DNA from: Theodoxus fluviatilis
Lineage: Eukaryota > Mollusca > Gastropoda > Cycloneritida > Neritidae
Direction: 5' to 3'
Assembly: GCA_034096865.1 (NCBI GenBank)
Contig: JAWQFJ010016968.1
Span: 1 to 19,579 of the forward strand
Length of the DNA stretch: 19,579 nt
The notes under the pieces were generated by a model. It was not told the DNA's origin. It did no database searches and was given only the letters and a program-made list of their open reading frames with translations. The translations under genes were made by a program, and so were the position numbers. Of the stretch, positions 1 through 8,166 are shown one piece after another. Each line of letters opens with the position of its first letter. Positions within the stretch are counted from its first letter, which is position 1.

Positions 1-1
1 C

Positions 2-178
2 ATGGCGGAAAAACAGAAGGCTGCGAGCGGCCACTGCAGCGCTATCAACTGTATCAACAACAGAAAGAAACGCCCAGAGCTTTCGTACTTTGAGACTGTG
101 CATAGGGTGTGTCTCTTTTCTCGAATATACTTCACTCTAGGACAAAAATCCCGTAGAGGCTTCATTCACTCCTTATAG
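2..178 (+). CDS. THAP-type zinc finger, N-terminal exon or remnant (partial)
   Basis: The ATG at 2 opens a 58-codon frame ending in TAG at 176-178. Residues 11-30 read HCSAINCINNRKKRPELSYF. This fits the start of a THAP domain: a Cys-x(2-4)-Cys pair (Cys12 and Cys17), a following Asn-Arg-rich turn, and a Ser-aromatic-Phe segment. THAP domains bind DNA through a C2CH zinc site and occur in transcription regulators and in P-element-like transposases. After Phe30 the expected Arg-Phe-Pro and the later Cys-x2-His do not appear, so either an intron begins near 92-107 (a weak GG|GTGTGT donor lies at 106/107) or the copy has decayed. The ATG is one base from the window edge, so an upstream start is possible. 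The THAP assignment is fairly good; whether this is a host gene or transposon-derived is open. Confidence 0.5.
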   Translation: MAEKQKAASGHCSAINCINNRKKRPELSYFETVHRVCLFSRIYFTLGQKSRRGFIHSL

Positions 179-501
179 ATTACTTTTCGCACTCACCCAT
201 CTTCTCGCGCTCTCACTTGTCTCTGTCGTGCGCTCTCACTCAAACACCCGCACTCGCGCTTTGTTTACATTTAGCAGGCATTCTATAATCATCGAGAACT
301 GACTAAACCGTTTTGAAACTGTTTGAAGTGATGTAATGCAACTCATAAGACGAAATCCGCCCTAACAATGTCAGGGAACGCACTTGTTTAGAGGACTGGT
401 GTATAATCTGCTGCATCACAACATTGGCAATGGATGATTTTAGCCCGTGAGGAGGAAACAAGCGATTCCACTCAAGTACATACAAACATGCTCGCGAGCA
501 G
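179..501. other. No gene recognised; CT-rich sequence
   Basis: This stretch is pyrimidine-rich on the plus strand around 180-260 and contains two copies of GCGCTCTCACT. I see no supported reading frame or RNA gene. Confidence 0.5.
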
Positions 502-531
502 CCCCCACCCCCACCCCCCACCCCCACCCCC
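502..531 (-). repeat. C5A tandem tract; G-quadruplex motif on minus strand
   Basis: Five runs of five or six C are separated by single A. On the minus strand this gives five runs of at least five G with one-base loops, a very strong G-quadruplex pattern. It directly precedes the CAGA microsatellite. Confidence 0.85.
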
Positions 532-538
532 ACTGACA

Positions 539-539
539 T

Positions 540-629
<90 letters not shown>

Positions 630-732
630 GAGAGACAGAGAGAGAGAGAGAGAGCTAGAGAGACGGAGAGAGGGAGAGACAGACAGACAGAGAGAGAGAG
701 AGAGAGAGAGAGAAACAGACAGACAGACAGAC

Positions 733-811
<79 letters not shown>
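539..811 (+). repeat. Compound CAGA / GA microsatellite
   Basis: A nearly perfect tetranucleotide run of GACA (about 543-627) passes into GA dinucleotide repeats, with shorter CAGA blocks returning near 677-690 and 716-735. The end, at 811, is interspersed with AAAG units. The open frame through it, rich in Asp-Arg-Gln-Thr and Arg-Glu, is a by-product of the repeat and not a gene. Confidence 0.95.
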
Positions 812-1216
812 TTTTAAAAAAGCACGAATACTATTTGTCTCGTTAATATCATGATAGGCCTAACTATGAACATGTATCCGCACCTACGCAAATACACGTT
901 TCTTCTACGTGCGCAGCCGTATATGCTTATTACTGCTGGCCCAAAATGGATGAGCGAGTCTGCCTTTTCAAGGTCTGCCGCCTGTTGGTTTGTACCATGA
1001 GAGGTCAGTCTTGATTCAAAGGCCGAGTTTTTAGGTGGTGCTTTTTTGACGAAGTGTACAGCTCAGAGCCTACAGGTCAAGGAAATATGACACTTCTCTG
1101 GAATGCTATGTATGTACATGTATGCATGTGTGTGTGAGGGGTGGGGTGGAAGCAGCTGATTTGGATGAATTTTGTATTACTTGCACCCTTGTGCATTGTG
1201 TATGATTGCGATTTAT

Positions 1217-1217
<1 letters not shown>
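812..1217. other. No gene recognised
   Basis: This is ordinary A/T-leaning sequence between two microsatellites. I see no long frame, paired splice sites or RNA gene. Confidence 0.5.

Positions 1218-1287
<70 letters not shown>
1218..1287 (+). repeat. (GT)n microsatellite
   Basis: About 35 uninterrupted GT units. The Cys-Val and Thr-His frames across it come from the repeat. Confidence 0.97.
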
Positions 1288-1290
<3 letters not shown>

Positions 1291-1560
1291 TATGCAACTT
1301 GCTTCTTGATCACATGCCATATTATGATTTTATATGATTCTTTTTAGAGTAAATCACTGATTGTTGTGTGTAATGTGATCATGTTATGCTTTAGTGACTT
1401 TACTGCGCATGCAATATGCGAAGGAAGTTTGTTATAATTACTCTATTACTTGATTAAATAATATCTTCAGAACTTACCATTTACTGATTTTGAGTCCACT
1501 TACATTTTCTGAAATGCGTGTGTTTGAGTTTCACATACACTTTTCAACTGAGAGATCGTG

Positions 1561-1680
1561 AGCAGTGTTAAAAAGTCATACATTGTTTAGTCAACAACCA
1601 TGTTCAACCCACTAATGATTAAGGAAAAGTGGGTTGAACATGGTTGTTGAATGAGCTATGTATGACATTTTAACACTGCT
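1561..1680. repeat. Foldback / long hairpin 1
   Basis: The left arm (1561-1613) and right arm (1628-1680) are inverted copies of 53 nt, matching at about 48 positions, with a 14-nt loop (1614-1627). The arms begin AGCAGTGTTAAAA and end CAACCCACT. Four of the five mismatches lie in one 7-nt block in mid-arm. The size suits a miniature foldback transposon or a hairpin RNA precursor. I see no clear target-site duplication. Confidence 0.85.
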
Positions 1681-1824
1681 TTCTAATGAGTCAAGAAGAA
1701 CAAATACATTGTTTGATTCAGCATTCTGCTGCAACAGCCACATCAGTCACCAACATTACACCACAGACCTCAATATCATTAGTCATGATTGTTTGAATAA
1801 CTAACCACATTTTTTTAAATCATT

Positions 1825-1989
1825 ATAATGAAATTTAGATCGTTCCCAGTCATCAACACCATGTAGATTTAATAGGCCTACGTGCGAGTTCGATTTCACA
1901 ACGCCTGCTACAATAAACAAAGCTAAAACACCCCCATTATTGCAGCAAATCATTTTATTACACATTACACTGTAAATTTATTCACAAAC
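1825..1989 (+). repeat. Direct repeat, copy 1
   Basis: This 165-bp segment starts ATAATGAAA and closely matches 2225-2391. Shared blocks include CACCATGTAGATTTAATAGG and CATTACACTGTAAATTTATT. Weaker similarity continues past 1989 into the left arm of hairpin 2 (AAGCGTCGA against ACGCGTCGA). It is probably part of a dispersed element. Confidence 0.85.
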
Positions 1990-1993
1990 TTAT

Positions 1994-2099
1994 TCAGTTG
2001 CCTCACGAGAGAAGCGTCGACCTGCGTCGACCCAAAGATTATACTATATAATAATCTTTGAGTCGACACAGGTCGACACTTCTCTCATGCGGAAACTGA
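1994..2099. repeat. Foldback / long hairpin 2
   Basis: The left arm (1994-2042) and right arm (2051-2099) are 49-nt inverted copies with about six mismatches and an 8-nt AT-rich loop (2043-2050). Each arm carries two GTCGAC sites. The hairpin begins exactly where strong similarity between the two direct-repeat copies fades. Confidence 0.85.
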
Positions 2100-2224
2100 T
2101 TTCACTTGATCGAATGACTTTCTGGCCGCAAATCACCTTTTTGACAGGTATGTATTGGTTTGCATTTCCTAAAGATATTCCACAGGGGTGTATACGTTGA
2201 TAAACAAGCTTGCATTCTTCGATA

Positions 2225-2391
2225 ATAATGAAAATTAGATCGTTCCATCAACACCATGTAGATTTAATAGGCCTATGACTATGTGCGCGTTCGATTTCAC
2301 AACGCCTGCTACAAAAAACAAAGCCAAAAACACCCCCATTATTGCAGCAAATCATTTTGTTACGCATTACACTGTAAATTTATTCACAAAC
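2225..2391 (+). repeat. Direct repeat, copy 2
   Basis: Second copy of the 1825-1989 repeat, starting exactly 400 bp downstream. It differs by scattered substitutions and small indels, such as an added ATGACT after AGGCCT. No hairpin follows this copy. Confidence 0.85.
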
Positions 2392-3493
2392 ATGATCGGA
2401 ACGCATCAGAAACGCGTCGAGAAACAAGCAATTTTACATGTCGGTAAGCGTTGTCATTACTTCCATTGATTCACCCATGTTACCTTCCGCTTGGGGGCGC
2501 TGCGTTTCCCAGCGTCTTGTAACTCTATATAGCAACAGCTCGTTATGACCGGTCTTTGTGTGAACTTTGTGTGAATAGTCTTTGCTTTTGCTTAGCATGC
2601 GAGTCAAAAATTGTCCTTGCTCATAAAGAAATGAAAACATGGATAGATAAGAAAAAATACACAGTAGCTAATCTATGTTCAACAGTTTGGCCTGCCTAGC
2701 CGGTTCTTAGTGGTCGCACTCAGAGAAAGTAGATCAGAGCGACCTATTTTCAACAATCGAGCCGTCTGTTTATCTTCACCGTGGGTCAATATATGCGATT
2801 CCTCTCAATACTTGAATGCTCTTCTGACATTTTCAGCCATACAATGGGAATCCATTAAAATCTGCGACGCATATATCCGACAATTGCCAGTGTAAACGAG
2901 AGTACGTCAAAACCAAAGAGTGCATCATGGCTTTGTTGACATGAACAAAAGCATGCATAAAAGCGCATTAAAAGTCCCTGCCTGTCAACAGCTAATCCAA
3001 ATAGCGACTAAAACCGATAAACCCCTACTCTGCCGTCTGTACGTTGTCTACTACTTGTTCGACATCCTATGGAATTCGTAAAGAACAGTTAGGAAGAGAA
3101 GAAGTGAACGTCTTGTTAAATTTCGGAAATCGATCTAATTGGAAATGAAGTCAATGAAATGGTGCTTGAATATTAATTAAATTGTTGTTTTTGACTAAAA
3201 CAATGAGCAAATGAGCTCACAAAAGTAATAAACAAGCAGAGAGAAAACGATCTAATAATAGGAAATGTCAAGACAAATTCGCTTCTAATCACGATCCTTA
3301 AATGTTTTCTGACGCACGTCGAAGGTCTCGCGTGGTCGATGACTTCATCTGTTCTTTGTCTCTCTACAGCAGAGCACCTTGCCCACACACACAACCGTGC
3401 AGGGCCATTTAGCTGAGCGTTGTTCACTCCGGTCCACTGTTTGCTCTCGTTTGTGTGCATGCGTTATCCTCCCGACTCCATCAAGCTCTACGT
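2392..3493. other. No gene recognised
   Basis: Apart from a short weak continuation of the direct repeat to about 2420, this 1.1-kb stretch shows no convincing exon, tRNA or repeat. Frames in it are short and unsupported. Confidence 0.5.
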
Positions 3494-3542
3494 GACGATG
3501 GAGCGCGACCCCGCGTGGCGGAGATGCTAATGCGCCATCGTC
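3494..3542. repeat. Short GC-rich inverted repeat
   Basis: GACGATGGAGCGC at 3494-3506 pairs with GCGCCATCGTC at 3532-3542, with a 2-nt bulge and a loop of about 25 nt. No function can be assigned. Confidence 0.5.
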
Positions 3543-3647
3543 GGGCAAAACAGATCAACAGCGACCCTTTGGCAGGGCACCTCAAACAACGGGTGCAGGC
3601 GTGACAGCGATGCGGAGTCGCGGTGTCCGGGGGAGGCCAGGGTAAGC

Positions 3648-4052
3648 CTAGCCTCCCACAGGTCCTGCAACTATTGGCCCTGGTCGTGTGGCGTCCCCTG
3701 AGTCAGGGCTGAAGTCAGCCCAGTAATGGCCTCCGACAGCAGCCCCTCCCTCGATTGCACAGTTGTCTGGTAGCATGACACGGCTTGCGCCTCTGCCGCC
3801 TCCCTCCCGTCTCCTCTTCTCCTCCCCTGTCATTACTAGTTCCTCGGTAACTTCGTGTTGCTGGCACTCTTTCCTTAGCTGCTTCTTCTCTGTACTCGCC
3901 AACTTTTTTTCCTCCTCATTTCCTTCTACCGTTCGCGTGGCATTGCGTTTTTCATCGACCCTTTCGACCCTTCCGCAACGAGTGGCCTGTCTGCAAAACG
4001 ACGTGCTCAAGTACTCGTGTCTGTCTTGAATACGCCAGTGCCCGCTCTCCAT
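3648..4052 (-). CDS. Unrecognised ORF with charged Glu/Lys-rich middle
   Basis: A frame of 134 codons starts at an ATG (4052) and ends with TAG. The middle, roughly residues 43-88, is rich in Glu, Lys and Arg and could be helical or coiled. The tail is rich in Gly, Pro and Ala. I recognise no domain. The minus strand is purine-rich here, which by itself lowers the chance of stop codons, so the frame may be accidental. No clear promoter, splice site or polyadenylation signal supports it. It could be a decayed retroelement ORF, but nothing seen identifies one. Confidence 0.15.
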   Translation of the reverse strand: MESGHWRIQDRHEYLSTSFCRQATRCGRVERVDEKRNATRTVEGNEEEKKLASTEKKQLRKECQQHEVTEELVMTGEEKRRREGGGRGASRVMLPDNCAIEGGAAVGGHYWADFSPDSGDATRPGPIVAGPVGG

Positions 4053-4137
4053 TCAGACAAGTGTGGACATCCGTATTCGGGCTGCGATCACATGTCTGCA
4101 TCAATCACTTTACAGTCGACGATTATGATCTACGATG

Positions 4138-4184
4138 CAATGACGACGATGATAATGCTGCCGACGACGACGGCGACGACGACA
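4138..4184 (+). repeat. GAC/GAT trinucleotide-rich tract
   Basis: Short imperfect run of GAC, GAT and GGC triplets. Confidence 0.7.
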
Positions 4185-4423
4185 TCCATCCGTACTTTTC
4201 TCTAAACATCCGTTTTGACATGCCCAGCCCTAGATGTGACTCCATCATTTCAGTGGTGGTTTTTCAATATTTCCTTTTTTTCTTTTGATTGGTCATTAAG
4301 TGATATGACCTACTCTGTTGTCTGGAATAAGTTTTGATGATACACTGTGTATACACTTGTAAACGTGTGAATGTCCGACACGTACTTATGTATGTTTGTA
4401 TGAATACGTAAGTGAACGCCTTC

Positions 4424-4550
4424 GCGTGCGTGTGTGTGTTTATGTGTGTGTGAGGGTGAATGTGTGTGTGTGTTTGTGTGTATGTGTATGTGTGAGTGTG
4501 TATGTGTGTGTGCGTGTGTGCGTGTGTGTGTGTATGTGTATATGTGCGTG

Positions 4551-4597
<47 letters not shown>
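4424..4597 (+). repeat. Imperfect (TG)n microsatellite
   Basis: About 174 bp of TG repeats broken by CG, TATG, TTTG and GAG interruptions, with the purest part at 4557-4597. Confidence 0.95.
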
Positions 4598-4599
<2 letters not shown>

Positions 4600-5229
4600 A
4601 TGTGATCGTTTATATGTTAAAGCATTCAATGTAACTGCTCTTTAAAAACTGGAGCTACTCTCACCAACATTTCCAGTTGTGAGCACAGTTCATGCAATTT
4701 ACACATGCAGTGCACAGATAGGAATAGCAAATAATCTAGGGGGTGGATTTCGAGAGAAACTTTACATTTCAACCACATCGTCGATCTTTTGCAAAAAAAG
4801 GAAACCTTATCTCGTTATTCATGCATTAAATATTTTTGTTAATTACATCCATTACTTCTATTGCAGACAACAGTGAACGAATTATTGACACAAAGTGAGT
4901 ACAACATTGAAATAAAGTCCCAGTAACAAATTATAACTGTTAGCACCCTTGTTGTATTCGTTATTTTACGCAAATATTGTGTGATTGGACTCGGAAGACC
5001 ATTTTTTCGCAAAACTCAATGCGTATTTTTCGTTTAACTTGGCAGTTTCTGATCTTAGTCGTTGACTGAGTCACGGTAGAAGACCATTGAAGGACTGATC
5101 AAACGGCCCAGTGATAAGGGGATACAGTGAAAAGCGGTCTGAGACCCAGTGATAGATGATTAGGCACTACTCAGAACCCATACCCTTACTTTGCCTTTGA
5201 CCTTTACCATTGCAAAAGCAGCATATCAA
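4598..5229. other. No gene recognised
   Basis: A/T-leaning sequence with no supported exon. An AATAAA-type hexamer near 4912 has no upstream transcript evidence. Confidence 0.5.
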
Positions 5230-5892
5230 TCGTATATGGTCAAGTTCACAGTATGTCTTTTTCTTGCTATTCCCATTCCTTTCGCCTTATCACGACTCCT
5301 TTTTCCCGACCAATCTTCAGCCTCTGCACGGACTCTCTTATTTTCTCCTCTGCAAGCACCGTTTTAAGTTTCATCTGCCCCCCCCCCCCCCCCTCCCCCC
5401 TTTCTCATTTCGCTTAACTTTTCCCCCCACCATGCCATTCTTCCACCCTTACCCGAATCTTTCCTTTCTTTCTTTTCCGTATGTACCATTCCTCATTCTC
5501 TTCAGTACAATTCTTTCGATGCCTCCTTTTTTGCTCATCTTCCAACCGCAGTCCCCTCCCACTCCCTCTATTCTCGTCTCCTTCTTTCCTGTCTGTCTCC
5601 ATTGTCTTCTCCGTCCAAACGTTCAAACCCAACATTCTAGTCCGCAGTCCTCACTGCCTCTATCCCTTTCCATGCCCGTCACTCAACCCCACCCCTTTGC
5701 TAGCCAGCACCAACTACATACTCTCCCATCATCTCTTGCCAAAAACACTCCGCCTTTTCAACCCATTTTATCCCCCTCCCCCTTTCTTCAACCTCCTTTT
5801 TTCCGCTGTGCGGTCCCTCTCCTACCCTCATCCCACTCCATCCCCACATCCCTATTCCTCTTTTGTTCTCATCGTTCCTTTTCTTGCCTGCA
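5230..5892 (+). other. Long polypyrimidine tract ending in a 3' splice-site consensus
   Basis: About 660 bp are strongly C/T-rich on the plus strand, including C16 at 5378-5393 and C6 at 5395-5400. The tract ends TTTTCTTGCCTGCAG at 5892, a textbook 3' splice acceptor. The long Pro/Phe/Ser-rich frame through it reflects base composition. It is most simply the 3' end of an intron on the plus strand. Long purine/pyrimidine asymmetry can also support triplex DNA. Confidence 0.5.
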
Positions 5893-6100
5893 GACTGAGT
5901 TATTCCATTTCGTCACGGTGGGTGCCCAGGGCCGGACGGGGGAGCGGAGGCGCGATGGCCAAATGGTTCAATTAGCTTTCACCAGCCACCGTGTTGACAT
6001 CGCCAGGATCTGCGTTTCCCCTCAGTCGCGCCCCGACTCCATTTCCCAGCAACAAAGAGGCCATTCTAAGTGCACCATTTGCATGACCACGTGGGCCTGA
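5893..6100 (+). CDS. Possible 3'-terminal coding exon, unrecognised
   Basis: Directly after the acceptor at 5892, one frame stays open for 69 codons to TGA at 6098-6100. It begins TELFHFVTVGAQGRTGERRR and includes a C-x2-C pair close to its end (KCTICMTTWA). Base composition shifts sharply from pyrimidine-rich to GC-rich at the acceptor, as expected at an intron/exon border. The phase is unknown and no homology is recognised. The same frame is also open through the tract upstream, so its length alone is weak evidence. It could equally be chance sequence next to a decoy acceptor. Confidence 0.2.
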
Positions 6101-7534
6101 GTTGCTGGCATCGAAGTCTGGGAGGCTGGCAGGTCTGTCACGACTCTGTAGCGCCAGAGGAACAATTCCCGTATGAATATGGATCCTCTTTGCCTGGTTT
6201 TAAAACACTGGCCCCGACGTCTCACTCCATTTATTTGCCCTAACTTGAAGTCAAAGAGGACAGCAGGCCATCGATTTCCATAGTAATGGTGCTGGGTGTG
6301 TTTAGGAGTAAAGTGTGAGCGTGAATTGACCATGAAGTGAAGGACGAAAGGGCGCTGTATAAAGCGACTGGTTGACCTTTGTGCATTACGTTCCATTCTA
6401 CGGTTTCGGTCACAGCACGACTTTGTCAGCTTCTAGCCTTCGGTGACTCATAGTAAAATGATTGGTCGGCACCTTGACTCTTCAGAAATAAATCTGTAGT
6501 AACTTAGCGTTGTTTGAATGCGCTTGGTTCCTTTTTTTTCTTCAGACTCACAAGAACAAACTGGAATATTACATTTGCATGAGCTGCGTGATCTTTTCAT
6601 CAATTCTTGATAAAATATCGCCCAGATTTCAAAATAATGTTTTTATTTTCCCATGTTATCACAGGATTTCAAAGTTACTTCTTTCTAGAACAATGTGACT
6701 GTCAATAAAAGAATTATGTTTCAGTAAAGAAAGTGATGAATATGTGAGTTGGGACGGAGCTACAGTGACCGCAAGTGAAAGAGCAATTTGATATGTACCG
6801 TTATAAATACTGCAATCAGAAGCGTGATGTTTCTGTGCTGATTTACGTAGCAGTAGCAGACAAGTGATTGTGTATTGATGAGCTGGCGGCTGACTAAAGA
6901 AGTATTTCGACCTAATGAGAACTGGGTCTACCAGCACTAGTAGCAACAGCGATATAAAAGCAGCTATGAACTTATAGCTTGATGACGAACTGTGGACTTT
7001 AACATTTACTCGACTCGCATGCAATTTCAGCACTCGGTTCTTGCGTAATTCAGCTGTCGTAAGAGTAATTCAGAAGTAAAATGGTTGCAGGCGTCATTTT
7101 CTTTCACCGGATGCTTTGGAAAGGCCTGTCTGTAATTGTTCTCTGAAGTCCATGGCCGCCAGTTGCGCTGCCTGCGGTTAGGAAATTGGCGAAGGCGCAC
7201 CCAGTGTCGAGAGGATCAGCGAGGGAGACGGACTCAATCCCCACTCACTGCTTCTATCAGAGGGCAATTGCCTCGGACCAAATTGTCAACGCAGCAACAA
7301 TGGCCTTCCTGCCAAAGCGGCCCCAAACCTTCCAAGCGCCCCGATTGTTCAGCAAACCGTAAGGACGCAGTAATGGGACGCATCGGGTAAAAGACAACAT
7401 TTCTTCTCCGTTTGGAAGCGAAGGAAATATGCCTTTTTTACATCTAAACTTTGCTATTAATCTGCCAGATACAACGTGTTACATTACAGGCTGCATAAGT
7501 TTGATCAAAACGGGTTCGTGCCACACGCGGTTGT
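6101..7534. other. No gene recognised
   Basis: A/T-leaning sequence, GC-richer at 7140-7390. There is an AATAAA at 6704-6709 on the plus strand, but I cannot connect it to a transcript. Minus-strand frames at 6022-6396 and 6659-7033 are open for about 120 codons each but have no recognised features. Confidence 0.45.
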
Positions 7535-7560
7535 ACACACACGCGCGCGCGCGCGCGCGA

Positions 7561-7602
<42 letters not shown>

Positions 7603-7657
7603 GCACACACACACACACACACACGCACACACACGCACACACACGCACACACACACA
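7535..7657 (+). repeat. (CG)n then (CA)n microsatellite
   Basis: A (CG)n run at 7542-7559 is followed by (CA)n to 7657, the last part with ACACGC variants. Alternating purine/pyrimidine sequence of this kind favours Z-DNA. On the minus strand it reads (GT)n and starts within about 20 nt of the splice donor of the exon at 7675-7898. Confidence 0.95.
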
Positions 7658-7668
7658 ATCACACTTTC

Positions 7669-7677
7669 ACCTACCAG
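7669..7677 (-). other. Splice donor (5' splice site)
   Basis: On the minus strand CTG|GTAGGT gives an exon end at 7675. An overlapping alternative, TAG|GTGAAA, would end the exon at 7671. Both agree with the donor consensus at most positions. Confidence 0.5.
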
Positions 7678-7898
7678 GAGATAGACGACGGGTGCGATGA
7701 GGGCGACGACAGCGACGAGGGGGAGGACGACTGCCAGACACTTGCTGGCGCTGCATGAATTCTTCTGCCTCCTGGACTCACGTCGCTTCAGCCCCGTACC
7801 GAAGTCATGACGGTCGTACACCTCCTCCACCCGGGGTGCGGTGGTCACCCACTCGGCAGTGGACAGACGGGGACTGGACTCCACCCGTACCTCCTCCA
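7675..7898 (-). CDS. Internal coding exon with a transmembrane segment
   Basis: A 224-bp minus-strand exon (228 bp with the alternative donor) lies between an acceptor at 7899 and a donor at 7674. The frame has no ATG, and a TAA lies 27 nt upstream of it, so it makes sense only as a spliced exon. Third codon positions are mostly G or C, which is good evidence of selected coding sequence. About 53 mostly polar residues with basic clusters (KRRESRRQK at 38-46) precede a hydrophobic span, CLAVVLPLVAVVALIAPVVY at 54-73 and on to Leu75. Basic residues just before the span suggest a cytoplasmic N-terminus, as in a type II single-pass protein. The order vaguely recalls the membrane anchors of DPP4/DPP10-like or other type II ectoenzymes, but I cannot name the family. 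The upstream junction is phase 1; the downstream one is phase 0 or 1. Confidence 0.55.
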
Positions 7899-7925
7899 CT
7901 GGGGACGGAAAAGAGCCATCGTGTT
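7899..7925 (-). other. Splice acceptor (3' splice site)
   Basis: The minus strand reads GGCTCTTTTCCGTCCCCAG just before the exon, with a plausible branch-point CTGTAAC about 30 nt upstream. The pyrimidine content and terminal CAG fit the consensus. Confidence 0.5.
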
Positions 7926-8058
7926 ACAGACCTTATCCGCTGCTCTAACAATCCTCGGAGCCCTCCTGGTTTGTAATGGTTTTGGCCACTAAACATTCTT
8001 ATAATGGAAAGAAAATTAATGAGGCTTAACTTTGAGTGAGCGAGTCGACGAGCGAATG
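7926..8058. other. Putative intron sequence upstream of the exon
   Basis: Short unremarkable stretch between the acceptor region and the (TG)n tract. No second exon is visible in it. Confidence 0.35.
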
Positions 8059-8063
8059 CGTGT

Positions 8064-8156
<93 letters not shown>

Positions 8157-8166
8157 TGTTTGTGTT
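8059..8166 (+). repeat. (TG)n microsatellite
   Basis: About 50 TG units, nearly perfect, with TTTG interruptions at each end. On the minus strand it reads (CA)n, the complement of the (GT)n read at 7560-7657. Confidence 0.97.

Noticed and set aside
538..846. Long open frames through microsatellites (Asp-Arg-Gln-Thr, Cys-Val, Thr-His and Arg-Glu runs, here and at 1077-1347, 4264-4634, 7429-7758, 8036-8272, 13463-14309 and 17960-18467)
   Set aside because: They are translations of simple repeats and have no independent coding evidence.
1886..2298. GTTCGATTTC words at 1888 and 2289 resembling a tRNA or SINE B box
   Set aside because: No A box at the proper distance and no cloverleaf. Both belong to the 165-bp direct repeat.
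6022..6396. 124-codon minus-strand frame opposite the possible exon at 5893-6100
   Set aside because: Unremarkable composition, no splice or promoter support, and it overlaps a slightly better plus-strand candidate.
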